DNA of 64,000 nucleotides from Flavobacterium lindanitolerans (GTDB lineage Bacteria > Bacteroidota > Bacteroidia > Flavobacteriales > Flavobacteriaceae): positions 930,001-994,000 of the forward strand of contig NZ_PJND01000007.1 of assembly GCF_002846575.1 (NCBI RefSeq), in the 5' to 3' direction. Both the position numbers and the translations under genes were made by a program. Below, piece by piece: positions 53,169 to 62,925 of the stretch. Position 1 is the first letter of the stretch, and each line of letters begins with the position of its first letter. The notes beneath the pieces were generated by a model. The model had not been told where the DNA came from. It did no database searches and saw only the letters and a program-made list of their open reading frames with translations.

Positions 53169-55211
53169 TTATTTGAAATCTGCATCAGAAACACCTTCGT
53201 TGATTTTTACATCAGAAGCTGTTAATTCGATTTCGATACCCACGTTTAATGTAGTTTTGAAAGGAACTTTTACGCCTTTTACATCTTTGTAGTCAGAGAA
53301 AGAAACTACCTGAGTCATTTGCTGTCCCTGCATTTCCTCAGTGTTTGCTTCTGCCAGTTTCAATCCAGTAGTTACATCATAGTAAAGCGTCTTTTTACCG
53401 TCTTTGATAGCATATGCCTCTTTTCCGTCAATAGACTCGATTCCGGATAAAGTGATTCCAGGTTTTGTAGCCAAAGTCAATTCCGGGAAAGGAAGAGAAT
53501 AGAATTTTGCGTTAGCAATTTTATCTGCGCTGTAGTCTTCTTTTTGACCTTGAGCCGACTCATATCCTTTAGTTCCGTCAAAAACTTCTTTGCTTAATGT
53601 TTGGCCCATACCTTTAACTTCGTCAACTTTTTTTCCGGCTGCAGAAGATTTTCTTGTCATGGTAACATCAATTCCCTGAACTTTTCCGTTTAATGTAGAA
53701 AATACAGTTTTTACTGACTTCGCATTTTTGTCTCCACCAATTGCTTTGATGTAGTTGTCAAATACAGTTTTTGCTGTTACACCGGCAGGAACCGCTTTTT
53801 TAGCAACAGGCTTATCCACCTGGTTTCCGAATTTGTCGAAATAGAACATCGGGATTCCAAGTTTTTCAAGACCCGGCAATACGTCACTTCCTTTACCTGT
53901 AATGATAACTCTTGTATTGTCAGCTAGGAAATACTTGTTTGCTACTCTCATGATATCATCAGCAGTTACTGCGTTGATGTTCTTGATGTAGTTTTCGTAG
54001 AAATCAGCAGGAAGGTTCTGTGTTTTGGTCAATAAAGCATAACGGGCAACAGTTCCCGGTTTTTGGATTTGCATTACGAAGTTTCCAATGTATCCAGCCT
54101 TTACGTTTTTCAACATGTCCGGAGCTACTTTTTCAGTTCTGATTCTTTTCAATTCTTTGAAGAATTCAACTACAGCACTATCAGTCACGGCATTTCTAAC
54201 CTGAGTGTTAGACTTGAATTTTCCAACATATTTGTCACCTCTAATGTTTGAACGGGCACCATATGTCCATCCGTGAGCTTCTCTCAGGTTCATGTTTAGG
54301 TAGCTGTTGAAGTCACCACCAATAATTTGATTAGCCAAAAGAACAGCGAAATAATCTTTATCAGTCATCTTTAGGTTAGAAACGTTAACCAAAGAAATTT
54401 CAGACTGAACAGCGTTTGGCATGTCCACAAAGTTAATCTGTGTGTATTGAACATCTTTTGGGTCAGCATAAGTGATTACCGGAGCGGTAGCTTTTTTCCA
54501 TGAACCAAAATATTTCTCAACAGCCTTTTTAACGTCTTTGAATTTTACATCACCTGTAATAACAAGGTAAGCGTTAGCAGGAACAAAGTAAGTAGTATAG
54601 TTCATGATGGCATCATTCAAAGTAACTTTGTTGATGCTTTCTTCAGTAAGATATTCTCCGTTTGGATGATTTTTTCCGAAAACCAATACATCTTCAACAC
54701 GTGAAGCTACAGCCTGAACGCTTTTCTCCTGAGTTTTTAAGCCTTCAATCAGTTTTGTTTTTTCTTTGTCAAGTTCTTCCTGAGTGAAAACAGAGTTTAA
54801 AGCTCCGTCAGCCATCAATTCAAGAATTCTGTCAGAATATTTTGAAAGACCTGAAGCATAAGCTCCGTTAGCGCTAAATCCGATGTTAGCCCCAAGGAAA
54901 TCAATTTCTTCGTTGAAAGCATCTTTTGACATCTTTTTAGTACCGCTTCCAATTAATGCGCTGGTAATTTCAGCAACACCTTTTTTATCGCCTTCTGCGT
55001 AAGGAGCATTGTCTAATGTCAGATTGTAGGAAACTCTTGGAAGTTTATGGTTTTCAACAACCATTACTTTCAGTCCGTTTTTTAATTCAAAGGTTTCAGG
55101 CTTCCCGATATTGATAACCGGAGCAGGACCTGGTTTTGGCTGTGGTCTGTCTTGTGCTTGCATAATTACTGTTAAGAACAAGCTTGATAAAATGAATATT
55201 GTCTTTTTCAT
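53169..55211 (-). CDS. M16 family peptidase, probably non-catalytic partner
   Basis: 680 residues with signal peptide (ending VIMQAQ). Two M16 lobes are present, but where active members have HxxEH this one reads GVAEITSALIGSGTKK, so the zinc ligands are missing. A C-terminal addition of about 210 residues (from near VFDNYIKAIGGDKNAKSV) resembles the lipoprotein-sorting (LolA/LppX-like) fold. The active M16 gene lies 10 bases upstream, as for paired alpha/beta processing peptidase subunits. Periplasmic. Confidence 0.85.
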   Translation of the reverse strand: MKKTIFILSSLFLTVIMQAQDRPQPKPGPAPVINIGKPETFELKNGLKVMVVENHKLPRVSYNLTLDNAPYAEGDKKGVAEITSALIGSGTKKMSKDAFNEEIDFLGANIGFSANGAYASGLSKYSDRILELMADGALNSVFTQEELDKEKTKLIEGLKTQEKSVQAVASRVEDVLVFGKNHPNGEYLTEESINKVTLNDAIMNYTTYFVPANAYLVITGDVKFKDVKKAVEKYFGSWKKATAPVITYADPKDVQYTQINFVDMPNAVQSEISLVNVSNLKMTDKDYFAVLLANQIIGGDFNSYLNMNLREAHGWTYGARSNIRGDKYVGKFKSNTQVRNAVTDSAVVEFFKELKRIRTEKVAPDMLKNVKAGYIGNFVMQIQKPGTVARYALLTKTQNLPADFYENYIKNINAVTADDIMRVANKYFLADNTRVIITGKGSDVLPGLEKLGIPMFYFDKFGNQVDKPVAKKAVPAGVTAKTVFDNYIKAIGGDKNAKSVKTVFSTLNGKVQGIDVTMTRKSSAAGKKVDEVKGMGQTLSKEVFDGTKGYESAQGQKEDYSADKIANAKFYSLPFPELTLATKPGITLSGIESIDGKEAYAIKDGKKTLYYDVTTGLKLAEANTEEMQGQQMTQVVSFSDYKDVKGVKVPFKTTLNVGIEIELTASDVKINEGVSDADFK

Positions 55212-55221
55212 GATGTATATC

Positions 55222-56550
55222 TTAGTTTTGAGCTTTGTCTTTTGCTGGTACGTAATCCAAAATCAATCTTTGGTTCGGGTTCAGGTATTTTTTTGCAATA
55301 TCTCTGATTTCCTCACGAGTGATAGAGCGATAGATTTCAATTTCGGTGTTGATAAGGTTGATATCGCCGTACAGCATGTAATATGTAGCCAGGTTTTCTG
55401 CAATTCCTTCTACTGAAGCATTGCTGTTTACATATTGGTTCTCAAATTTATTCTGTAATTTCTGGAAATCTTTCTCAGAAATTAATTCTGTTTGAAGCTT
55501 AGTAACTTCTTCGTCGATTTCTTTTGTAAGTGCATCAAGAGAAGTATCTCCCATTGGCAAACCATAGATGAAGTAAACGCCGTAGTCTTCCTGGCTGTAG
55601 TTAAAAGCGCCAATTTCTAAAGCCATTTTCTTCTGGTCAACGATTTTTTTGTAAAGTCTTGAACTCTTTCCATCGCTAAGGATAGAAGAAATCATATCCA
55701 AAACTTTTGCATCACGGGTTTTCATTGAAGGCGTTCTGTATGCCGTTACCAACATCGGAATCTGGATGTTTGGGTCTTCATAAGTAGCCTTAATGGTTTG
55801 AGTGATTGGGTCTTCAGTAAAAGTCTGTTTTGTAAGGTCTGTTTTTCCTTTTGGAATTGACCCGAAATATTGTTTTACCCATTTGATGGTTTTGTCGTAC
55901 TCAATATCACCTGCTACAACAAGAACTGCGTTGTTAGGAACGTAGAACTTTTTGTTGAATGCCTGGAATTCTTCCAGAGTTGCAGCATCTAAATGTTCCA
56001 TAGAACCAATTGGAGCCCAACGGTAAGGGTGTTTTTTGAACATGTTTTGTTTTACGGCAGTAATAAGATTTCCGTAAGGCTGGTTGTCTACACGTAATCT
56101 TTTTTCTTCCTTAACAACTTCGTTTTGCGTATCAACTCCAATCTGGTTGATTACAGGGTGCATTAATCTTTCAGATTCCATCCATAAACCTAATTCAAGG
56201 CTGTTAGAAGGGAAGATTTCATAGTAGTAAGTCCTGTCATCTGAAGTATTTGCGTTATTGGTTCCTCCGTTTCCGGAAACAATTTTGAACCATTCTCCAC
56301 GACCTATATTTTTTGTTCCTTCAAATAAAAGGTGTTCAAAAAAGTGAGCAAAACCAGTTCTTTCCGGATTTTCGTCTTTGGCTCCAACGTGATACATTAC
56401 CGAAGTAATTACAACTGGAGCTGATTTGTCTTGATGCAAGATCACATGAAGACCATTTTCTAGTGTATATTCTTCAAAAGCTACTTTTTGAGCTGAAGCA
56501 ACACTCCCGAGCATGAGAACTGAACCCAAAGCCATTAATGATTTTTTCAT
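55222..56550 (-). CDS. M16 family zinc peptidase, active subunit
   Basis: 442 residues from the ATG at 56550 (MKKSLMALGSVLMLGSVASA signal peptide). The HxxEH zinc motif is present as HFFEH at residues 69-73, with the distal glutamate in NEVVKEEKR. It cleaves peptides or proteins in the periplasm together with the inactive subunit downstream. A minus-strand TACATTTG at 56613-56620 is the likely promoter element. Confidence 0.88.
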   Translation of the reverse strand: MKKSLMALGSVLMLGSVASAQKVAFEEYTLENGLHVILHQDKSAPVVITSVMYHVGAKDENPERTGFAHFFEHLLFEGTKNIGRGEWFKIVSGNGGTNNANTSDDRTYYYEIFPSNSLELGLWMESERLMHPVINQIGVDTQNEVVKEEKRLRVDNQPYGNLITAVKQNMFKKHPYRWAPIGSMEHLDAATLEEFQAFNKKFYVPNNAVLVVAGDIEYDKTIKWVKQYFGSIPKGKTDLTKQTFTEDPITQTIKATYEDPNIQIPMLVTAYRTPSMKTRDAKVLDMISSILSDGKSSRLYKKIVDQKKMALEIGAFNYSQEDYGVYFIYGLPMGDTSLDALTKEIDEEVTKLQTELISEKDFQKLQNKFENQYVNSNASVEGIAENLATYYMLYGDINLINTEIEIYRSITREEIRDIAKKYLNPNQRLILDYVPAKDKAQN

Positions 56551-56612
56551 AACGATTAATAAATTTGTTATTGATTTTGACATTAGTATGCCAAATATGT
56601 GTTTTGTTACGC

Positions 56613-56620
56613 CAAATGTA
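56613..56620 (-). promoter_or_regulatory. TAnnTTTG promoter element for the M16 pair
   Basis: Minus-strand TACATTTG, 62 bases before the ATG at 56550. Confidence 0.5.
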
Positions 56621-56747
56621 GTTTTTTTTTAAGATTTATTCATGTAAATATAACTTTTTAACGGCTGAATGTTTTTACTTTTCGGAATGTTCTTTCCCGG
56701 GGTTAAAATGCTGTCTCTTTGAAGGTTGAATTTTTTTATAAGAACAA

Positions 56748-56777
56748 TTGCAGGATTAATATTTAATCGTATATTTG
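56748..56777 (+). promoter_or_regulatory. Promoter of rplU-rpmA with both elements
   Basis: TTG at 56748-56750 and TATATTTG at 56770-56777, separated by 19 bases: the best promoter match in the window. The leader to the rplU ATG at 56809 is about 27 bases. Confidence 0.8.
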
Positions 56778-56808
56778 CAACCTTAAAATTTAACTAAACA
56801 TTATTGTT

Positions 56809-57231
56809 ATGTACGCAATCGTAGAGATAGCAGGGCAACAATTCAAAGTAAGCAAAGACTTAAAGGTTTATGTTCACCGTTTAGCTAACAAAGAAGGAGA
56901 TGCAGTTTCTTTTGCAAAAGTTCTTTTGTTGGATGATAACGGAACAATCACTTTAGGCGCCCCGGCTGTAGAAGGTGCTTCAGTAGAAGCCAAAGTGTTA
57001 CAACACTTAAAAGGAGACAAAGTAATCGTTTTCAAAAAGAAAAGAAGAAAAGGTTACAAAAAGAAAAACGGACACCGTCAATATTTGACTCAAATCCAAA
57101 TTTCCGGAATTACTGTTTCAGGTGCTAAAAAAGCTGCTGCTAAGAAAGAAGCTGCTCCTGCAACTGAAGAAGCGGTAGAAGCTCCAAAGAAAAAAGTAGC
57201 TAAGGCTAAAAAAGAAGATACTCAAGAATAA
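56809..57231 (+). CDS. rplU: 50S ribosomal protein bL21
   Basis: 140 residues. Core landmarks: MYAIVEIAGQQFKVSKDL, DKVIVFKKKRRKGYKKKNGH and RQYLTQIQISGI. A lysine/alanine-rich C-terminal extension of about 35 residues goes beyond the usual 103-residue length. First gene of the rplU-rpmA pair. Confidence 0.96.
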   Translation: MYAIVEIAGQQFKVSKDLKVYVHRLANKEGDAVSFAKVLLLDDNGTITLGAPAVEGASVEAKVLQHLKGDKVIVFKKKRRKGYKKKNGHRQYLTQIQISGITVSGAKKAAAKKEAAPATEEAVEAPKKKVAKAKKEDTQE

Positions 57232-57254
57232 TTAACATTTAAAACCAGTACGTC

Positions 57255-57515
57255 ATGGCTCATAAGAAAGGTGTCGGTAGTTCCAAGAATGGTAGAGAAT
57301 CAGAATCGAAACGTTTAGGTGTTAAGATTTATGGTGGTCAAGCTGCTATTGCTGGAAACATCATCGTTAGACAAAGAGGTTCTAAGCACAACCCGGGAGA
57401 AAACGTTTACATGGGTAAAGATCATACTTTACATGCAAAAGTTGACGGAGTTGTTAAGTTCCAGAAAAAATCTGATAACAAATCTTTCGTTTCTGTTGTT
57501 CCGTTTGAAGCATAA
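57255..57515 (+). CDS. rpmA: 50S ribosomal protein bL27
   Basis: 86 residues, starting [20 protein letters not shown] with no cleavable N-terminal leader, then [20 protein letters not shown]. Sits 23 bases after rplU. Confidence 0.96.
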   Translation: MAHKKGVGSSKNGRESESKRLGVKIYGGQAAIAGNIIVRQRGSKHNPGENVYMGKDHTLHAKVDGVVKFQKKSDNKSFVSVVPFEA

Positions 57516-57536
57516 GAAAACCAAGATTTTTAGATA

Positions 57537-57571
57537 CAAAAAGCCCATTCGAAAGAATGGGCTTTTTTGTT
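57537..57571 (+). terminator. Terminator after rpmA
   Basis: AAAAAGCCCATTC and GAATGGGCTTTTTT arms with a GAAA loop. Confidence 0.9.
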
Positions 57572-57961
57572 TTATTTGATTTTTGCTTTTTCTAAGGTTT
57601 CATTATAACCTTCCTTCATGTCTTCTTTGGCTTTTTGTGCTCCTTCTTTGATATCTTCAGAAGTTTCTTTTATGCCATCTTTGGTTGCTTCCCAGGCACT
57701 TTTTGCTTTGTCAACCGCAATCTGGGCTAATCTTTCGGCTTCCTTGTCGCCTTTTGCCTTAGCTTCTGCTAATTTTTTTTCAGCCTCGTCCAGATTGGCT
57801 TTCGCCTTTTCACTTAATTCTAGGTTCAGGCCGCTTTTCGTTGTCGTGGTGGTCACGGTCGTTTTTCCGTCTTCAGTTGTTGTTGTAACTGTTTCTTCTT
57901 TCTTGCAGGATGTAGCGAGAAACATACCGCCTATCGCCATCGTAAAAATTACTTTTTTCAT
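57572..57961 (-). CDS. Lipoprotein with amphipathic helical repeats
   Basis: 129 residues. Lipoprotein signal ending LATSCKKE, a Thr-rich linker, then a long amphipathic helix rich in Lys, Glu and Ala (KAKANLDEAEKKLAEAKAKG, SEDIKEGAQKAKEDMKEGY) resembling LEA/YtxH-type stress proteins. Role in the envelope is unknown. Confidence 0.75.
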   Translation of the reverse strand: MKKVIFTMAIGGMFLATSCKKEETVTTTTEDGKTTVTTTTTKSGLNLELSEKAKANLDEAEKKLAEAKAKGDKEAERLAQIAVDKAKSAWEATKDGIKETSEDIKEGAQKAKEDMKEGYNETLEKAKIK

Positions 57962-58072
57962 GAGGTTGTTATTTAGTTCTTATAAAAATAACAAAAAAGA
58001 AGAATATACAACATTAAGTAGGGTTGATTATCGAGAATCTATATTAAAATCTATTCCGATAGGCACTTAATA

Positions 58073-58139
58073 CTTTACGTCTCTGCGCCTTTGCGTGAAA
58101 ATAGTTGCTCGCAAAGGCGCAGAGTCGCAGAGATTGTAA
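58073..58139. repeat. Dispersed TTTGCG/CGCAAA palindromic repeat, copy 4
   Basis: Most complete copy: CTCTGCGCCTTTGCG, centre TGAAAATAGTTGCT, CGCAAAGGCGCAGAG, then CGCAGAG. Lies between the lipoprotein gene and tssF. Confidence 0.8.
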
Positions 58140-58198
58140 AGGGAGAGAACTCCTGTTTTGCGTCTTCTTTCATTTGATATAAACTTCCGGATTGGAAT

Positions 58199-60046
58199 TT
58201 AAGAATAGATAATTCGGAAAGGAACAATGTTGATGGCCCGGTTTTCAATCATCAATTTTAAATCTTCACTTAGGAAATACCATTCTTCCTCATTATAATA
58301 TTCTTTGTCCTTTCTTTCGAGATAGATGTCAATAGTGGGAGTATAGCCCACATTGCTGTCCAGGCTGGTCTGAATACCATTTTTTACTTCCACTTTTGTA
58401 ATAGCATCACCAAAATGATTTTTGCAGAGAATGATAATGTCCTGACGTGTTACCACTCTCTGGTTAGAAACCAGGTTTTCACGATAGGCATAGATTTTCT
58501 CCGAATTGGAAAGTTCGTCTTTTCCGCCCTGGGTTGTAGACAGAAACATAATGTTGTCTCTTTCAAAATCGGAACCTTTATGGGCGACCAATCTTGAAAA
58601 GGTATTAATCTTGTTGGCGCTTTCGCCATTGGTTGTCCAATATTTGGCGAATAAGGTTCCTTTGTTGGAATTGCTGGTAGTATTGAGTATTAAATACGGG
58701 TTATTGATATTTTGCATACCTACCTGTGACATCTTATTTCTGAAACGTGAAATAATCTGGTTGATTTCTTTCAGGTTATTGTCTGTAAAATCATGTCCGA
58801 GTCTGGAAAATGCCGCGGCTTCATCCCGAATCAGGTCAATGAGATAGTTTATTTCTTCCGTCGCATTTCTTTCGTCAAAACGGGCAATGCCTCCAAAACG
58901 CAGGTAGGCATAGTCGTTGTCGCCCTTTTCATCATCGTTTTTGATAACGTCAAACTCGTTGTTCTTGTCATCAGTAACCGAGAAAAGCTCAAGAAAAAAC
59001 TCGTTGTTCAGGTTCAGCGGATAAATATTCAGGAGGTTTTTGATATTTCCCTGTACCTCATTCAGTTTTTTATTGATGACAGGAAAACAATTGTTGGCGC
59101 AAAAGATTTCAGAAAGAATATCTTTCCCGATAACATTAGGAAACTCAATACGAATCCAAATCAGTTTTTCGTCAGCCAGAACTTTTAATTCTTCAGCAGG
59201 AATAAAACTACTCAATTCTGAAGGCAAGGAATAGTTATTATCAATATTGATAATGTCTTTTATAGTGATAAAATTCTTGCGGAAATAGTCGTTTGCGTGT
59301 TCCTGTGTCCGTTCAATATGATAGAATTCTTCCTGAATGAGTTCACCGTAATTGTTGGAATAATTTTCATCGTTGTTGTATCCCTGCACAGTCTGCAACA
59401 AATGGTCGTTCAAATACCATTTGGCACGTGGCAGGAAATGGAAAAAGGTATTCCTGTTGTGGATATTTTTCAGATAAAAATAAAACATCAGGTCTTTGAT
59501 GATTCCGTCGCCCTGGTGTTTTAGTCCAAGCCAGATGGTTCCGTGAGGTGCCGGCTTAATGTAATTATTACTGCTGACCGTTTCCCGGAACTGTTCTTTC
59601 ACAATCTGCTGTACTCCGCTTGGAAGGATTACATAGTTGAGTTTATTGCGGTTCAATTTTACAGGCTTTGTTGGCCCGAAAAAATAGTTTTTGATTATGT
59701 TTTCTGTCGGATTGTACGGATTTGCCTCTTTTTTCTGGAAGTAAAACTGATGATGGTCATTTAGTATCACTTCATTTTCTACAGGATAGGCCCTCACAAT
59801 GGCTCTTGCCGGTGTTGCTTTAGCCGATGCTGTTGGTGTAAGGATATCGACCAGCCGTTCTGTAATCCTTCTTCGGCTGGAATAGATTTCGTTGGAAATT
59901 TTTTCCAATTCTTTGGCGCATACATCAAAAAGCAAATTGACAATAGGGTCAAAGACATTTTCCAGTTCCACGTCAGAATAGCCCCATTGTTTGGCGGCAC
60001 GTTTGAGTAGTCGGTCTTTAATCTGATCTTTTGATAATGAATTCAT
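58199..60046 (-). CDS. tssF: Type VI secretion baseplate protein TssF
   Basis: 615 residues. Features of TssF: N-terminal SNEIYSSRRRITERLVDILTP, central beta domains, and LVAHKGSDFERDNIMFLSTTQGG plus TRQDIIILCKNHFGDAIT near the end. With TssE and others it builds the T6SS baseplate. Last gene of the cluster in this window; no tssG follows. Confidence 0.85.
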   Translation of the reverse strand: MNSLSKDQIKDRLLKRAAKQWGYSDVELENVFDPIVNLLFDVCAKELEKISNEIYSSRRRITERLVDILTPTASAKATPARAIVRAYPVENEVILNDHHQFYFQKKEANPYNPTENIIKNYFFGPTKPVKLNRNKLNYVILPSGVQQIVKEQFRETVSSNNYIKPAPHGTIWLGLKHQGDGIIKDLMFYFYLKNIHNRNTFFHFLPRAKWYLNDHLLQTVQGYNNDENYSNNYGELIQEEFYHIERTQEHANDYFRKNFITIKDIINIDNNYSLPSELSSFIPAEELKVLADEKLIWIRIEFPNVIGKDILSEIFCANNCFPVINKKLNEVQGNIKNLLNIYPLNLNNEFFLELFSVTDDKNNEFDVIKNDDEKGDNDYAYLRFGGIARFDERNATEEINYLIDLIRDEAAAFSRLGHDFTDNNLKEINQIISRFRNKMSQVGMQNINNPYLILNTTSNSNKGTLFAKYWTTNGESANKINTFSRLVAHKGSDFERDNIMFLSTTQGGKDELSNSEKIYAYRENLVSNQRVVTRQDIIILCKNHFGDAITKVEVKNGIQTSLDSNVGYTPTIDIYLERKDKEYYNEEEWYFLSEDLKLMIENRAINIVPFRIIYS

Positions 60047-60057
60047 TGATGATGCTT

Positions 60058-60489
60058 TTATTTAAATGAAAATGGCGCTAGAAAATAAGAACTCTTGTAA
60101 TAATAAGGCTGGTTTGTTTTTTTGATTACTCCGTAAACCACAATGTCAAGACGTTTTTTGACGCGAATATTGGTTTCGTAGCTTACCGTATCTTCACTTA
60201 CGCCAAGCGTTACATCGGTAACTGTCAGTCGCTTTTCATATTTTTTCACCTTTTCATGTACAGATTCTTTAATCATGTCTTTGAGCTGGTTGGCATTAGA
60301 CAACAGGTTAAAATCGGTTTCCCAGATAATGGTGCCAAAATCGTCATCATATTTATATTCTCCGAAAATCGTAGTGATTATCAGGGAAATATACTGTGCT
60401 AAAGATTCTTCGATAGTGACTTTCCTTATATCTTCACCGCTTGACAGCCGCTTAAAATCAATTGGAATCTTGTAGTATAGGTCTTTCAT
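60058..60489 (-). CDS. tssE: Type VI secretion baseplate protein TssE (gp25-like)
   Basis: 143 residues with a GPW/gp25 fold: SLAQYISLIITTIFGEYKYD and DDDFGTIIWET. Its first 32 bases overlap the end of tssH (60458-60489). 11 bases separate it from tssF. Confidence 0.85.
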   Translation of the reverse strand: MKDLYYKIPIDFKRLSSGEDIRKVTIEESLAQYISLIITTIFGEYKYDDDFGTIIWETDFNLLSNANQLKDMIKESVHEKVKKYEKRLTVTDVTLGVSEDTVSYETNIRVKKRLDIVVYGVIKKTNQPYYYKSSYFLAPFSFK

Positions 60490-62914
60490 GTTCTATCGTA
60501 AATTTAATGGCTCCTTCTTCATTTAATGTGACTTTCAACGAATCGCCTTTTTTGATTTCGTTGGAAATAATCATGCGTGACAATGGCCTTTTTAACTGAT
60601 TGCGGATAGTTCCTTTGATTGGTCGTGCGCCATATTCCGGCGTGAAACCCATCAGGGCAATCTGTTCTTTGTCTTTTTCGTCTATATGCAGCGTGATGTC
60701 CAGCTTTTCCAGAAGCTGCAAAAGTTCTTTCTTTAAATGGATATCAAAAATTCTCGAAACACTTTTTCTGCTGATTGGTGCAAATGGGATGATTTCCGTA
60801 AGACGTCCTAAAAACTCGGGCCTGAAATAGCCTGTCATCAATTGAATAAGGTCGTTTGATTTTGGGATGATGTCTTTTTCAAATGATTTTACAATAAAAT
60901 CAGAACCAATATTTGAGGTAAAAAGAATCACCGAGTTTGAAAAATCACCTTCCTTGCCTAAACGGTCATGGAGTTTTCCTTCATCCAGTATTTGTAGAAA
61001 TACGTCAAAAACTGATTTATGGGCCTTTTCAATTTCGTCGAATAATACAATGGAATATGGTTTTTGCCTGATTTTGTTAACAAGAAGTCCGCCTTCTTCA
61101 TAGCCTACATATCCCGGAGGTGCCCCGTATAAAAGTGCTGCAGAATGTTCTTCTTTAAACTCTGACATGTCCAACCGGATAATGGCATTCTCGTCACCAA
61201 AAAGGAAGTCAGCCAATGATTTTGCCAATTCTGTTTTTCCGGTTCCTGTTGGTCCCAAAAAGAAAAAGGAACCTATTGGCTGTCCTGGTTTTGTGAGTCC
61301 GGAACGGGATTCCAGTATGGCATCAGAAACTACTTTCACGGCATGGTCCTGACCAATAACTCTCTTTTTTAGGGTATTTTCTATATCGAGTAATCGTTCG
61401 CGTTCATCAGATTTTACTTTTCCTGCCGGGATTCCGGTAATACCCGAAACCACGTGCGACAGGTGTGATGGGGAAACAATGTTTTCTTCTTCATTCAAGC
61501 GCTCCAGGCTTTCTAAAAGACTTTCCAGATGCGCTATTTTCTTATCGCTGGCAACAGAAGAGAAATTGTCCTCGTCTTCGCTGAAAAGCTTACCGGTTTT
61601 ATTTTGGATATCAGAATGAAGCCAAAGCATCTTTTCTTCTTTTTCAATTTCCTCAATACTATCATTGATGGCCGAAAGCTGTTTTTTCAATTCCGGCAGT
61701 TCTTTTTTGATAGTTTCTTTGGCCACTTTTAAAGATGACATGGTTCTGTCAATCAAATCCAGGGCAGAATCCGGAAGCGATTTTTCCTTCAGATAGCGTT
61801 TTGAAAGTCGGATAGATTCTTTAAGTCCTTCTTCATCAATGCTAAAATCATGATGTGTCTGGTAATGCGAAATCACATTTTTAATCATTCGTAAGGCCAA
61901 TTCCTGATTAGGCTCGTGGATTTCCAAAGTTTCAAAACGTCTGGAAAGGGCATCATCCTTACCAAGCGATTTTCTGAATTTTTCTGTAGTTGTGGCTCCA
62001 ATAAAAGTAATGTAGCCTTTAGAAAGTTCAGATTTTATAATGCTGCCAATACCATTGCCCTGATTGGAATCAAACAGTTCGTGGATATCGTCTATAAAAA
62101 GTATCGGCTTTTCATAGCCCTTTACTTCATTGAAGATTTTCTGTAAACGGTCTTCTACTTCGCCTTTGTAGGAAGCACCGGCGAATAAAGGCCCGATATT
62201 GATTTCAAAAACCGAAGCATTATTAAAGGCTGCCAAAATAGACTTGTCTCCAATTTTATGGCAAAAGCCTTCAATTAGTGTCGATTTCCCGACACCGGAT
62301 TCTCCGATAACGATAACGTGTGGTTTCAGTTTTCGGTTTAATATTTCTGTAATGGTCTTTAGTTCTTCATCACGTCCAATCATCGGGATAGATTGCTTTG
62401 ACTTCAGATGTTTTATTTTGTCCGTACAGTATTTGTCTAAGGTAGAGCTTCCTGTTGGGGCGATTTTTGTTTTTTCAGAATTGTTTTGTGGTGTTGCAGT
62501 TCCTGAATCAAACATTGATGATAAATCAGCAGGGGTCAAAGGCAATGACTTTAGCTGGTCGTGTGAAAATCCCACGCCGGGAGTTACCAGTGCTTTTAGG
62601 ATGGGAACAAAGCTGGTTTCGTCACCCGTCTTCTTTGCAATATCTTCGGCTTCTGTCAGCACGGCATTCATACCGCTGTCCGGAGCCGGGTCATCGCTTG
62701 GTTTAGAAGATTTTGGATACTCGCTGATTCGGATATCGGCCCATTCATCCAAATAAAACACGTCTATTCCTTTGGCATCCAACTCACGCATGAAATTGAA
62801 TTGCGGATTCAAAAGCGCCTTTAGCAAATGAGCAGGAGCATACTTTTGGTTGAAATTATCCTTCGCATATTGTTTTGCAATATGAATTGCCTGCAAAATA
62901 TCTTCTGTGACCAT
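60458..62914 (-). CDS. tssH: Type VI secretion ATPase TssH (ClpV)
   Basis: 818 residues. A Clp N-domain, two AAA modules (Walker A GESGVGKSTLIEG and GPTGTGKTELAKS) and a coiled middle domain. The second module has LFDEIEKAH and GAPPGYVGYEEGG. It disassembles the contracted TssB/TssC sheath for re-use. Flanked by tssE and tssO, so it is the T6SS paralog rather than ClpB. Confidence 0.9.
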   Translation of the reverse strand: MVTEDILQAIHIAKQYAKDNFNQKYAPAHLLKALLNPQFNFMRELDAKGIDVFYLDEWADIRISEYPKSSKPSDDPAPDSGMNAVLTEAEDIAKKTGDETSFVPILKALVTPGVGFSHDQLKSLPLTPADLSSMFDSGTATPQNNSEKTKIAPTGSSTLDKYCTDKIKHLKSKQSIPMIGRDEELKTITEILNRKLKPHVIVIGESGVGKSTLIEGFCHKIGDKSILAAFNNASVFEINIGPLFAGASYKGEVEDRLQKIFNEVKGYEKPILFIDDIHELFDSNQGNGIGSIIKSELSKGYITFIGATTTEKFRKSLGKDDALSRRFETLEIHEPNQELALRMIKNVISHYQTHHDFSIDEEGLKESIRLSKRYLKEKSLPDSALDLIDRTMSSLKVAKETIKKELPELKKQLSAINDSIEEIEKEEKMLWLHSDIQNKTGKLFSEDEDNFSSVASDKKIAHLESLLESLERLNEEENIVSPSHLSHVVSGITGIPAGKVKSDERERLLDIENTLKKRVIGQDHAVKVVSDAILESRSGLTKPGQPIGSFFFLGPTGTGKTELAKSLADFLFGDENAIIRLDMSEFKEEHSAALLYGAPPGYVGYEEGGLLVNKIRQKPYSIVLFDEIEKAHKSVFDVFLQILDEGKLHDRLGKEGDFSNSVILFTSNIGSDFIVKSFEKDIIPKSNDLIQLMTGYFRPEFLGRLTEIIPFAPISRKSVSRIFDIHLKKELLQLLEKLDITLHIDEKDKEQIALMGFTPEYGARPIKGTIRNQLKRPLSRMIISNEIKKGDSLKVTLNEEGAIKFTIEHERPILQDSN

Positions 62915-62925
62915 GATTTTCTGAT

